Origin: Coprinus comatus
Lineage: Eukaryota; Basidiomycota; Agaricomycetes; Agaricales; Agaricaceae
Direction of reading: 5' to 3'
DNA length: 64,000 bases
Assembly (NCBI GenBank): GCA_034638255.1
Contig: JAWPGT010000004.1
Span: 868,001-932,000, forward strand
Below, piece by piece: positions 11,700 through 24,300 of this stretch. The notes beneath the pieces are model-generated. The model was not told the DNA's origin and did not search any database. It saw only the letters and a program-made list of their open reading frames with translations. Each line of letters opens with the position of its first letter. Position 1 is the stretch's first letter. A program made the position numbers and the translations under genes.

Positions 11700-13941
11700 A
11701 TGACCAACAAACGCCCTCTCATCACTGCCCCAATTACAATTAAACTCGATGAAGGTGCCGAAATCACGAGCGCATACAACATCGCAACAAAAAGTCATAC
11801 CGCAGTCTGCCCTCTATGTTCCAGGGCTATACGTTTGCCAGGTAGTGGAAATGTGACTAGTTTCGTTCAACATTATACTGCTTGCAAGGAAAAACACCAG
11901 ATCAAGAACAATGCAGTGACGAAATTCATTGGAGTTGAATTTTCCTCTGGCAAACCCAGAATTTCTCGTCACTATCATGGTCATGGTCATCTTCCCACCA
12001 AACCTCCTTCATCTCACATCTCACAGCCTACCCTTTCAATGGATGGATCTACTAGTTCACCATATACTCCACCTCCTGGATATCTCAATAACTCAAAAAC
12101 TTATCACAAAAATGATCGCTTCCGGCATTGCAATGTGAAGAAATTCCTAGAAACAAAAGAACAAGTACCTCAAAGAAACAAAAGTGGACTAAATAAAGCT
12201 CCTGAAGGACGGAAACATAATTACATGATGACTTCATCTGGCTTTTACAATGCTAATGTGGTACAATACCCAAACCCGATTGGGACTGGGTCGTATATCT
12301 TCTCACCGTCGCCGCAATCCATATATCTACCTTCCGTTCAGACCAGAAAAAAACCACGCACCAGGCCTGCCGAATCATCACTCCCAGACGAAACCATATT
12401 GGAAATACTGAAACTAGCTCTCCAAGTTCCAGATGAAGACTTCTCACACACTGGACACATTTCACCTTTCTTCAACTCCAGACAGAGCACATCGACATAT
12501 CTGTTAGTTAACAAGAGATGGTGTGATGTGGCCACTCCACTTCTCTATAACGTCATCATCTTACGTTCAAGTACACAAGCGCTAGCATTGGAAATTGCAC
12601 TTCAGCGTAATCCTGAATTTGGTCGATTTATAAAGAAAATGCGAATCGAGGGTGGTTATTGCCCTTCCTTGTACGAGATCCTCAAAGCTACCAAGAACTT
12701 AAAGGACCTCTACTTGTCCCTTGCTGCTGTTGTTTACAATATTCTTTCACTTGCAGAAAATTGCATATCCCCTTTATTGGGAATGCATTGTCCTTCATGA
12801 TGAAAAAGACTATTCCATGCTTGAGAATTTACTCTCACGTGAAGGGTGTATTGGCAAGATGATTAAATCCATATTCACCGTCGATGCGTCGTACGATCCT
12901 AGATACAAAACGAGGGCGATTAATAAGATCCTAGAGTACACCCCGAATCTGCAACGGATAGCAGTAAACCGCATCTCCAATGATTTCCGAACCAGTAAGG
13001 ATATCCTCGATTGGAGGTCTTTGCACAATCTAAGCAGATATGCTGGACCAAACCTGCATGACGTTGCTATTCATCTCCACCAAGATCCGCCTCATACTAC
13101 ATCTCTCCAGTCTCTCTATGCATTCAATGGCTTGAGGAATCTTGAATTTCATATGGACAAGATAGAACTTTCTTGCGACCTTCGGGAAGTCGACCGCACA
13201 GCATTGCCCTGGCTCGAAAGCATTGTGCTTAGCTCCGACACCAATGACTTATTCTCCCTCATATCTTACTTGGAGTAAGTGAGAACATCTATCCAGCCTG
13301 ATCCATCTTCTGATAGTATGTGCAGCCTACCAAATTTACGAAAAGCTCGTTTTCCGAATTTAGAAAAATCAATTGGTGCAATCACATTCATACGAAAGCA
13401 TGGACACAAACTACGTCTTTTGGAGGTTGGATTTATTCCGGGCATCAGCATTTTCGACTCTTGTCCAAATCTCCTTGTATTTGAAGTCCCAAAAGAGAAC
13501 ATTGGTGTACGTATAACAGACAACTTTTTATGCCTCTGTTTCTTTCTAATTTCATTCATCTTCCAGCTTCCCATGTCCGATTTCTTCTCGAGTGCATATA
13601 TACATCCCTTGAAAACTCTCCATATAAAAACAATAAGCTATGTTCAGACTAATACAGCGGAGAAAGTCAGGTTCCAGTACATCGATGCTTTGGATTTAAC
13701 CACTTTCACAACTCTCGACAAAATTGTGATAGATGCTTGTAACTGGCCTAGGAACGAGTATGAATATTCTATTTTCTTTCAACATTTTTCTCTTTGAGCT
13801 GATTGAGAGATTCTTTGTTACAGTGATAATTTGTCAAAGAGTCATTGGGTGGTGTGGGCAGAACGTTTACAACAGAAATGTAACGCAAAAATGGCTGATG
13901 CTAATGGTCGGTGTTGGATACCTCGATTGGGAACGGAATAA
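11700..13941 (+). CDS. F-box/LRR-like protein with an N-terminal C2HC zinc finger
   Basis: The first exon runs uninterrupted from ATG 11700. Residues ~36-61 form C-P-L-C-(17)-H-Y-T-A-C, a C2HC finger. A low-complexity, probably disordered segment of some 150 residues follows. An F-box-like stretch then begins S-L-P-D-E-T-I-L-E-I-L-K-L and includes L-L-V-N-K-R-W-C-D-V-A-T-P-L-L-Y. After it comes a leucine-patterned region typical of the large agaricomycete F-box/LRR families (SCF ubiquitin-ligase substrate receptors). The frame changes near 12720-12760, interpreted as an intron. Further introns follow GTAAGT at 13275, around 13507-13566, and about 13760-13822. The last exon ends at TAA 13939. 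Substrate unknown. The zinc finger and F-box lie in one continuous exon, so the fusion is not an annotation artefact. Confidence 0.65.
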
Positions 13942-14743
13942 GCGAGTATGCTAAGTTTGAAGTTACCCGTAAAATACCCTTAGTACATGTGCATCTTGAA
14001 TGATGCAGTCTAAATACCCTTGTTATCTTAATAATACACATGAATTGTGTGTTCTTCAGTATTACATTCATAGAGCCAAGTTTGTCCAAAATCATAAGAA
14101 GAAAACGAACTTTGTCTCAAATTTTGTGAAAGTTTCTGTCGCGATTTAAAGTGCGACCTCTACTGGCTATTAATGGATCACACCACAGCTACATCAATTG
14201 TTGAGTGTGGACACTTGTGGGTGCAATGACTAGATCAAATCAATCGGATAAACAGTAAGGTCAGTAGCTGTATCTTGAGTTGTAAACAAGTGAGGTTGAA
14301 CAGTTTTATATTATATTGAATGCACTACAGCTCGGTACTCGAGCGCTCCGAGAATTAATGACTCGTGGGAAATGTAGTCGTAACCTAGTGCGTTGCGCGT
14401 CATTACGTTGATTGATGTAGTTGACAACTTATTTCTATTACTTATGATGGTACTTGGTTTACCACCTTGACATTTACCCCGCGGGCGAATATTCGCTAGA
14501 ATTTCAGAGATAGAGTGAACTTGGTTTCTGTTTCCCACCGTGGCGCAAATACGACACAAGGTCCTAGTGCTCCGATAACCTGCAATAGGAAAGAAATAAT
14601 CCACGATGACTGCTTCAGGTCTATTTTCACAAGAAGAAGCAATGGTCGGCGTGTTTGAGGAGATAAATAGGTTCTTGGTTTCCCTAGACACAGACATCTC
14701 TTGTACGACCCACTCAAGAACTCAGCAAGACCAAGGTGCATAC
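13942..14743. other. Intergenic region before the M20 peptidase
   Basis: About 800 bases with no gene I can support. A minus-strand frame of 128 codons (14311-14697) is open but has no motif, no intron logic and sits directly upstream of the peptidase start, so I regard it as chance. The region should contain the peptidase promoter. Confidence 0.4.
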
Positions 14744-17382
14744 ATGGCAAGAATGAGTAAGTAACATAATTCAGAATCCACTTCTCATCGAAATCCTAAT
14801 TATATGCGTTTATCTATCGTCTAAACGTTCAACTTTCAAGAACTGAGTTTATCTACTGGCCTAGTCCTTATCGCATTGGTTTCTGGGGGTTTTACTCAGT
14901 CCCCAAACGCTACTTGTCCACAACCTCAACCAGCAGCTCAAGCTTCCAATTTCACTCAAATTTTCGATGACCCTGCTATTCAAAATAAAAGCATAGAGTT
15001 ACTTTCGGGTGCTGTAAAGATCCCGGCTGTGTATGCATCATACGTTATACGACAATGAAATATATTCTGACTGGCATTTATCATGAATAGCTCATTCGAT
15101 GATATGGGCCCACCAGATCAAGATGAGCGATGGGCTCCATTCAATGATCTTCATCAATTTTTGGAAGATTCATTCCCAACTTTGTACGTCTTGATCAGCT
15201 CAAGAAAGTATGATGATGATGATTTACTGACGGAAAATCATAGATACTCGACCGCCAATGTGACTACTGTCAATAGCTTTTCTCTTGTCTTTACACTTGC
15301 TGGAAGTAATCCAGACTTGAAGCCTACAATGGTTACAGGCCATCAAGATGTTGTACCAGCGTAAGTCATTCCAAAATCAGATTCACCATTCAAATGATAA
15401 CATTAAACTAATGAATACATTTACTACCTGGCTGATAAGTTCAAGCTCCTTAGACCGATGGACGTTCCCACCATTCTCTGGTACCGTTGATGACATCTGG
15501 ATTTATGGTCGAGGATCTGGTGATTGCAAGAATACTGTTATCGGTTCAATGATTGCTGTAGAAAACCTACTTCAAAGTGGTTGGACGCCAACTCGGACTC
15601 TTAGTAAGTTGACTTTCATACTGCTTTAATGATACAGGACAACAATACTGATCACTCGCGATGTTATATAATAGTCCTTGCATTTGGACAAGATGAGGAG
15701 ATTGGTGGACGTATGGGTGCTGCTCTTGTCAATCAACATCTGCTATCACTTTATGGGGAGAATGGAATTGCAATAATTGTTGATGAAGGTGGTTCTGGTG
15801 TTGACGATACATTGTTTGGTAAAACGTTCGCATTGCCTGGCGTTGTTGAGAAGGGGTCGACTGTAAGTTTACAATACCGTACATTATCAATCTTTCCGTT
15901 CTACTTAACAGTATTCTATTAATAGAGCATTCAAGTGCAGATTGACATGCAAGGTGGTCAGTGAGTACTCGCTTCAATTCATGTCTTTTGTGGATATAAT
16001 CCTACTAACGTTTATTCTTTTCTAAGTGCATCGAGGCCCAGTGACCACACAACTATTGGTATACTTTCAGAAATCGTCACTGCTGTTGAGTATGTAGTTC
16101 CATTCCATACACAAAGAAAACTCACCATTATCTCTTCACCTAGAACAACCCCAAATGTATTCCAACCACACTTGGAAGAATCAAGCCCTGTTTGGGCATA
16201 TCTAGAATGTGTAGCAACATTTGGGAATCAATCCCAGTTACCACCATGGATTCATCAAGACGTTACTGCCCACATGCCAGATTTCCAAGATGCAGCTAAT
16301 AATTTTGCCAATATCTCGACAAATAACCGTTATCTAATTCAGACGTCAAAAGCATCTACTATATTCAATGCTGGTACCAAGGTAAGTTGATGTTTGTTTC
16401 GCTCTATCTTTGTCCCCGCTTTAGTACATTGCCTAAGTCTTATCATGAACTTTTTGTTCTTGTTTCTGATTAGACAAACCAACTTGCTGAAAGTGCAACG
16501 ACTATTTGGAATGTTAGGATTGATATATTCAGTACAGGTCTGTATGCCTATCATTGCTTTCAGACATTTGACTAAACAGTGAATATTAACGTGAAATTAA
16601 ATTTACAGTCGAGGAAATCCAAAATGTTTTCATGGGGTTCATTAATCCAGTAGCGGAGAAATATTCATTGGTAGTCAATGGAACTTCTCTATCTGATAAA
16701 CCTACTTTGGGTAACATTACTGTTACCTTCCTTAACCCACATGGAGCAACACCTGTTTCTCCGTTTTCGTTGGAAGATTCTACGGCTTGGAGAGTGATTA
16801 CAGAAGTGAATCAGGCTGTGTTTGGAGAGGATATCGTTACTGCTCCATCCGCTATGACTGGAAATACTGGTATGCTTTTCTTTTTCCTTTTCCTTAATTG
16901 GATTTGGACGAATTTTGAATTGATATTAATTCGATTGTTGCAACGGTAGATACTCGGAATTATGTGAGCATTTTCTTATCACCTATCTAACCTTCGGCAT
17001 TGCTGACACTATTACTGGTTTGTTTTGTATCGTCTAGCTACAATTGTAAGTTACACACTGAGGTGGCATGCTAATGAACATTGAGAAGTAGCACTCATAT
17101 CCTGGGTGTTTAGAACTCGGAACATCTATCGATGGAGCCCTATACGGATTAATCAACGGTCCGTTTGATCGACTTCTAAATGCACATACTATACTAACTC
17201 ATGAAACCGGACCGACACCTCAACTCTTTTTCGCTGTTTGTGCAGATTGAATATCCATACCGTTGACGAAAAGATCAGTACGTAATCCTTTTCCGTAAGA
17301 GACTTAATAGGAATACTTATGAATTATCATGATGGTAGGTATCAAGTCATATATCGAAGGACTTAAGTTCTACACGGGTTAG
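14744..17382 (+). CDS. Peptidase M20 family, carboxypeptidase S-like (Cps1 type)
   Basis: Zinc-dependent carboxypeptidase releasing C-terminal residues from peptides, usually vacuolar or secreted. A 13-base first exon (14744-14756) splices to M-A-R-M-K-L-S-L-S-T-G-L-V-L-I-A-L-V-S-G-G, a good signal peptide or anchor. About ten exons follow. Family motifs appear in order: G-H-Q-D-V-V-P (His and Asp of the first metal site), G-R-G-S-G-D-C-K-N (bridging Asp), G-Q-D-E-E-I-G-G (catalytic Glu and metal Glu), G-G-H-A-S-R-P in the dimerisation region, and a late H-T-V-D-E-K-I supplying the last metal histidine. The final exon encodes G-I-K-S-Y-I-E-G-L-K-F-Y-T-G and stops at TAG 17380. Several N-x-S/T sites support secretion or vacuolar delivery. 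Vacuole versus secretion cannot be settled from the sequence. Confidence 0.88.
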
Positions 17383-17946
17383 TGATCTGATATAATTATT
17401 TTAGTGGATTGTGATCCTTGGAAAAGGCCGAAGCTGACGAACTATCAACAGAACTAATTGTCCGGATGGATAATTTGACCTCCGACAAGGGTTTTTAGTC
17501 TAGGATTGAACCTCTCAGCGAGTCGCGATGAGTAATATGAAGCATTTCACTTTCAGCGCCCACTTCCTCGGAGGGTCTGGACCATACTTTCTAAAATGAT
17601 TAAAACTCTGGAGGTTCGGATGATATATATAAAGAAAATAATTGACTCCACTCGAACAATCTTTGTAACGATATAAATAAAAACAAGCATTCAATGTTCA
17701 TAAAATAAAGTGGTAATATTCTGTACTGTACGCACCCACGGGTGAAAGGACTGGCATCACGGAAAAGCATCGGGAATAGGAAAGACCTTGCTTCGCTCAG
17801 TAAAAACACTCCGGACTGTAAGTTTTGCGAATGATATCAGACGAAAAATGACACATTACTACACGATATACAGTATAACACAATAACATATTAGAGATAG
17901 AGATACTTAAATATAATTGTAATTAGACCATTAGGTGAGCCCCTGT
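17383..17946. other. Convergent 3' region
   Basis: Between the 3' end of the M20 gene (+) and the 3' end of a zinc-finger gene (-). Only chance reading frames (for example 17600-17809, minus). No terminator-like structure or repeat was evident. Confidence 0.4.
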
Positions 17947-19154
17947 TTAGTTATGACGGTAATTATAACATGTTTTGAAATGCCTCGTTGAACTACCTCT
18001 GCTGATGTACAACTTCCCACAACAAACAGACTGCGAGACGTAAGGAGATGGCTGACCCTCTATATGAAGATGTTTGCCTATATGTTTTACCAACGAAGTC
18101 CTGTTGATATCTTCGATGCAGGCAACGCCTTCATGCACCCAACGACAGAACACGCAATCTGTGTTATAGGTCCTTATAATGCCAACATGTTGGCTCACAT
18201 GAGCTTCCAAGTCATGAACAGTTGGGCAAATTTCTTGCCCACAATTTTCCCACCTGCATTTGATCCTGGACCCTTGTGTTGGTAGTACGAGGATCCGTTT
18301 TGAATTGGACCGAGGGCATCTCTGTTCCAATGAAGATGGAGTGGGTAGAGGGAGGGTTAAAAGGAAATCGAAGAAGCTGGTGTTCCGGCAATGTTAGGGA
18401 ATAGATTTGGAACAAATGGTAATACTATACGTACTTCCGATAAATAGTGTTGTCAAAGTTGGGCAAATTAGTCTCGGCCTTGGTGGTGAGGGACGACGGG
18501 ATGATTTCTCTCGTTTCTAGTGGTGAGGTATTGTACGATGGTAATAAGGATGGTGAAGAAGAAGAAGAAGAAGAAGACGATGACAATGACGCTGAATTGA
18601 AATTGAAGCTCTCCTGAGAGCTAGTGTGGTTAAAGTAGGCTTGTAATGGAGGGTTTCCAGAGTTGCTTAAATCCACTGGCATTTGGAAAACAGACGGGGG
18701 TAGCTGTGTATTTGATAAATCGAAGATCGAGTTATCGTTGAATGCGGCATTGAGGTTGGAATGATTGAATAACGCGTCAACGTTGGAGCCCATATCCAGC
18801 TGTGGGCTGATAAACATATTAGTGTTTATTCCCAACGTTATTTAGAAATAATTCTTTACATTGTGTTGTTATATTGTGCATTCCACGTTTGCATTAAGTT
18901 AAGGTTGTTCATACGAAACCAGGCGGATTGTACAGAGATGCATCTTCGGGGGTTGGAAGAGGCGCAGGTACATTTATTGGGAAGTTGGATTGAATATGTT
19001 GGGGGTAGTAGTACGTCGATGGCTGGTGGGAGGTTATGGGGTTAATTGGACAAGTTCCATCCCAAACAACTTGATCGTTGGTCTAGTGATAGGACGCAGA
19101 CTCGGAGCTCATGCTAGCCATGGGGTAGAGAGATGAATAATAGCTCGAAGACAT
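17947..19154 (-). pseudogene. Paired C-x-W zinc-finger protein (family member 1), stop in exon 1
   Basis: Three exons on the minus strand. Exon 1 starts at ATG 19154 (M-S-S-S-Y-Y-S-S-L-Y-P), about 50 bases downstream of a TATAAG box, and is open except for one TAG at 19083-19085. The reading continues in the same frame afterwards and splices (donor GTACAA) to a Ser-rich middle exon ending at 18431, which includes a run of nine Ser codons. The last exon (17947-18321) holds the domain. Finger 1 is C-R-W-E-N-C-(13)-H-(3)-H. Finger 2 is C-R-W-(6)-C-(13)-H-(3)-H. A tail module G-Q-P-S-P-Y-...-C-C-G-K-L-Y-(8)-H-(3)-C follows. The C-x-W-x-x-C pairing resembles tandem CWCH2 fingers of ZIC/GLI/Zap1-type regulators. 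The stop makes the full-length product unlikely unless translation starts later, so it could be a recent null allele. Function unknown; DNA or protein binding is inference. Confidence 0.6.
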
Positions 19155-20326
19155 CCTGAAGTTGGGGTTTCTCCTCCTCTGCTCTGTGGACCATGGCACT
19201 TATACCTAGCGGTGTGTGTCTAATTAGATATAACCATAATAAAAAATGGTGGAAAATCCACAGACATTGGACATCAACCACAGAAATTATCACCCTATTT
19301 TTGCTGACCACTAGACTTCATATTCAAAATAATAGGTAGCTTGGACATCTGAGCAGTGAGACGACATGATACCAGTCGAACAAAAGAGATCGGTCCAAGT
19401 TCAAGTTGAAAGAAGTGTCGATTCAGTTCCTTTTTGATGACATTAGCTGCGTAGACGGTGGAATACTACTAACGCGTACATAGTATCATATTTCACTGCG
19501 TAGCTGTAGGCACAGTGGACGTTGTAGCTGATAGACTATTGGCATGAATGCTTGACTTCTTGATCTGCTTCTCCGATATTCGGTGGCTGACCCTGTGCTG
19601 AGTCCTGTCGGCGTGAGCCGGAAGTTCAACAGAGTTCAACGTGTTCAGGGACATCACAGTCCTTCACAGGAGTCAGGGTCCACCTTCAATAGTCTTCACA
19701 ATGAGATATCCAAGCCAAGCGAGCGCTTGTAAAACTTTTGCTGTGTGTAGAATCATTTGGTAACTTGGTAGAGTTGCAGTACACAACCGTGACCACGGAC
19801 ATTAAAAACTTACAGTAGCCCCGTGATTATTACCCGCTGACCCGTAATAGCTTCAAAATAATTTCCTCTTCACCAATCTGGTCTGATACAACTGTCCTCC
19901 TTACCAAATATTGAGTAAAACATGCGTTTCTTCAGCTATGTTCTTAGAGACCTAAGATGATAAATTTATTTGAATACATTTATTAATAGAATAGACCAGA
20001 TATTTATAGCGCCTTAAACTGGTCTAAGCTAATGAAGGCGCTTGCAAGTTGAAAGTACTCGGTGAGTACTAAGTGATAAGTGTTGAGAGTATCAATGGTG
20101 GTTTACCGAGGTATTCTATAATAACTTCATCCACTGTACGGGGAAAACAATATTTGATCTTCAAACTTCATAGGCAGCTCCTGGGCAGCTCATCCGGGAT
20201 GACAGTGGTCTGAATTTAGAAGAGGATTCAATCACAAGTACTACTGGTATATTACGATGGGTAGCGTTATATAATAGAGAAGAAGGACATAATGACTCTG
20301 GCAGTCTACATCGCTCCGAACATCTA
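19155..20326. other. Intergenic region between two zinc-finger family members
   Basis: About 1.2 kb of AT-rich sequence lacking any supported gene. It carries the presumed promoter of the downstream minus-strand member (TATA-like GTATAAG near 19199-19205) and the 3' end region of the upstream one. Confidence 0.4.
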
Positions 20327-21035
20327 CTACTTCAAATCACCTTTAAGCATGCTTAACAAACAAAGATCTTTTATGCAACACTGACAACTCCGTAATCTTT
20401 CTCTCCAGTTTTTTTCCCGGATAGGGGGTGCAATATTCTGGGTCATACAGATTGTTAATTTCGTGCTACAGGAATCGTTAGCACAGATGCGGGGACGGTG
20501 TAGCTCATGTAATCGACCGGTATACACATAAATCTTCTTGCAACACTCCATCCTTTCTAAGAAAGGAGATGGTTGACCTTCATTGTACAGGTGAATTCCG
20601 ATGTTCCCGGAGATGTAGCTTTTGTGTACAGAATGGTTACAGAGACTTTCATCGGGACCGTGTATCCATTCGCACACCAGCCAGCCTCTATCTGTGTCGT
20701 ATGTATTTTTAAGGCTCCCTTGTAGGGTCAACGAGAGCGCCACGGCCATTCCACTTGCAGATGATCTTGGAACCTGGGGTGGGTAGGACATAGTTGCGCG
20801 CATTTTTCTTGGAAATAGGAGGTTCAATGCAATCAAGTGCGACTTTGGTAGGCTCCAACCAATTTATGATATTGGCTAGTAAGAGGTTGGATGGGTACAT
20901 AGGTGACGGTTGGAAGATTATGAGATTATTTTCATTCGGACTAGAAAGACCTTGAGTGTTCTGTTGGGCGGACGCATTCGCCTGAGGGTATTGGAGAGTA
21001 GTAGTAGCAGCTATAGTTTGTGAAGAAATGCACAT
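20327..21035 (-). pseudogene. Paired C-x-W zinc-finger protein (family member 2), degenerate
   Basis: Starts at ATG 21035 (M-C-I-S-S-Q-T-I-A) with a Gln/Asn/Pro-rich N-terminus. It reaches Y-V-L-P-T-P-G-S-K-I-I-C-K-W-N, the same lead-in as members 1 and 3. In finger 1 the second Cys is replaced (C-K-W-N-G-R) and the frame ends after about ten more residues. The rest of the domain continues in another frame: C-E-W-(7)-C with a following G-I-H-L, then G-Q-P-S-P-F and C-C-K-K-I-Y. So finger 1 is broken, while finger 2 and the tail module remain recognisable. No intron satisfies the frame change. Best read as a decaying paralogue. The last ~30 codons before the stop at 20327 have no counterpart in member 1. 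Confidence 0.55.
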
Positions 21036-21307
21036 GTTGGAAAGTTTGGAGATGAAATATAGAGTGATTTTCGCCCTCCATTTTATAGTTTTTGTTCAGT
21101 CCACTGGCACTAGAAATAATAAACTTGGTTGCTTGGACCTTGTGACCTTTTGACTTTGAATCGTTAGACCGTGACAGTCTCTACCCGAAGACTTGGCAGG
21201 GATGGTATATGTACTCGAGTACTGATTTAGATCAATCAAGTTAAATAATATACGTAGCTAGCGTGAGAAAGATTGATTATAATTCTTTCCTTCTCACATA
21301 CGCCAAG

Positions 21308-24300
21308 ATGTCCGATTCGTTCGCTGACCTTTGGTCTTCTACTGCTCCGAATTCAAAGAAGGAACAACAAACTCTGAATACACTTTCCAGTTCAAATACA
21401 AAGACAAAGGGAGGCCAAGATTTGTTCAGTTTACTTGCAGCACCGGCACAAAATAAATCATCCTCGTCATCTATCAAGTCTACCTCTACGCCACCACCAC
21501 CCAAAGCCAAACCGGCATCTTCAACTGCAGGAAGAACTGGAGGAGGAGGAGATGTATTCTCGGACTTACTTACCCCTTTCTCATCTCAATCTCAGTCCCA
21601 GAATAAGAATCTAACAATCGCTCAGAGGGAAGAACTCGCTCGGCAGCAACGCTTAGATGCCCACATCAGCAACGCAGCTTCGAATTCCAATATGAATAGG
21701 AATCAACAACACGATGCTTGGGCAAATCTGGATTCACTTGGGGGATTTTCTGGTTATAGATCCAGCCATCCAATTTCGTCGGAAAACGAGGTATATGGAA
21801 AGGGAAGAGTGGCTCTGGATGATTTCTTTGGGATAGGAGAGCTAGGAAGGACTGGAACCGGTTTTTCTTCGACGCAAGAAACGGCAGCTGAAAAAGCCGC
21901 AAGAGTTGAGAGGGCAAGGGCAGATACTGTTGCTGCGCTGTTACAAGATGATAATTGGGGTTTCAATGAACCTGATCGTTCCAGTTCATCATCGAACTCT
22001 CCTCACACCTCTCAAAACGCCAACGCCACCTTGAATAGGTCGACATCAAAGTCACAGTCAAAGTCGAAATCGAAAAATCTTTGGGATCTAGATGAATTTA
22101 CACCTTCACCTGGTCGAGAATGGGAAGAGCCTTTGGATTCCATTAATGATGATTTGGATTTCGAGCATCGTAAAGATGGCTTACTTTCCAAAGCCAGTGG
22201 CAAAAGCTATGCGGAAGAGGAGGATGATTTTATGAGTGTGTTTAATCGACCTGCTCAACCTTCTTCCAAGGTACGTCTCTACCCCTATTTATATATTCAT
22301 TTTCTCACCAAAACACAAAATAAACCCATATCTCTTGTGTCTTGTTATATATAGAAAAACAAAACGAAAACGCCTTCTCCTAATCTTGCTACCAAAGAAA
22401 CCTACTCCAGAACCTCTTCAAAAGCCGGAACTAGAACCGCATCTCCACCCCCACATATCCTAGGACAAATAATCGAAATGGGATTTTCGATTCCTAAAGC
22501 TAAGAAGGCACTTGCGGAAACTGGAGGAGATGCTCAAGCTGCTATTGAATTGTTATTAGGGACTGAAGGGCTTCCCGGTTCTGGAAATAATTCTACTTCT
22601 TCCCCACCACCACCACCTCCTCCCTCAACCTCAACTACGATTCATCGTCGAAAGGATCGTGATATTCAAAAAGATCGTCAACGCGAACGTGACTCTAATT
22701 CACCTGCTTCTGGAACTGGAGATTTACAAACCCAAGCTGAACAACTATTGGCACAAGCCTCTGAATTAGGAAGAGGAATGTTTACGAAAGCTAGTTTGTT
22801 TTGGAAAGAGAAGAAAGAACAAGTACAGAAGGTTGTTGAAGTTCAGGTTGCTAGTCGTCAGCAAGGAGGGTCTGCTGGTTCCTCTAAACAGAGTTCTAGA
22901 CAGAATACGAATGCTGGTGCTGGTGCGAGTGGTGGAAGACCGAAGTGGATGCAGGATGCACTGGATAAAGAGCAAGAGAGTATTAGTCCTATTGCTGCTA
23001 CTGGGAAAGGATCATTTATGGATGATAATGATGAAAGGGAGAGGGAACAGGAGATTAAAATCCCTAGAAGGTTGGATAGGCAGAAGGAGAGGGAGAAGAA
23101 GGAACTTGCACAACGAGAACAAGATCAAGCTCAACAACAACCACAACAACCAGTTGATCTGTTTGCATTCTCGGATGATTCGCCTGTACAACCACAGACT
23201 ACTTTCCAGACCCCTCAACCTCGTTCTCAAGCTAAAACTCAACCTCCTCAGCAATCGGAACCAAAGTTTGAAAGAATTACAACACCTATTCCATCACAAA
23301 TAGCTTCGTTAAAAGCATCTGCTAATCAAACTTTCAAACTTGGTCAATTCGGAGAAGCTGAAACTCTTTACACTCGTGCTATCTCTTCTCTCACCTCCTC
23401 ACAAGAAAAGACACACGTTTATTTCATACCGTTATATAACAATCGCGCGAATGCGAGGATGAAAATTGGGGATACAAACGGAGCTTTGAAAGATTGTGAG
23501 AATGTGATTTCGATTATTGTTTCGAACCAATTGGATTCAACTTCTGGGAGTGGTGGGATAGATGAATTCGATTCACTCTCGAAACCTTCTTCATCCCCAT
23601 CTGATGAATCCGAAATTAAAATCGATTGGGATCCATCCTCAGAATATCAAGCCTCTATTCCTGTTTCTATATCCTCTTCGCAAGATTCGGAAACGATCGA
23701 TTTGGTAGAATCTTTGACGAAAGCTATCAAAAGACGTGCAGAAGCCTTGGAATCTATTGAAAAATGGGGGAAAGCGAAAAAGTGTTGGGAGTTTCTTCTT
23801 AGTGGTGGTAGTGGTAGTGGTTGGGTTAGAGAAAGTGTTAGAAGTGAAGCTGGGAGAGGTATTAGTAGATGTGGTAGGATGTTAGGTGAATCAAGTTCAG
23901 GTTCGGGTTCGGGTTCGGGTATCACTCCATCCGCATTTACATCTACATCTACATCTACAAAACCAACACTAAAACCCAAGCCCCGTGCTCCCGCGCCTCC
24001 TCCAACGATTCCACACAAATCTGAAGCCCTGGAATCTTTACGTAACGCGACAGCGCTTCAAGAAGCCGAAGACTTGGAAAAAGATGCTTTGAAAGATGCG
24101 GTTGATACGAAACTTAATAATTGGAAACATTCGAAGGAAAATAATATTAGGGCTTTGTTGGCTAGTCTTGATACTATTTTGTGGCCGGAATTGGTTAAAG
24201 GTGGAGGTACGAAGGTTGGGTTGCATGAGTTGGTTACTCCTGCACAGGTTAAGATTAGGTATATGAAGGCGGTTGCAAAGGTTCATCCTGATAAGGTACG

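Noticed and set aside
12253..12535. Minus-strand frames in the F-box gene
   Set aside because: Shadows of the plus-strand exon that encodes the zinc finger and F-box.
14311..14697. 128-codon minus-strand open frame upstream of the M20 gene
   Set aside because: No family motif, no intron logic, and an overlapping second frame of similar quality; likely chance.
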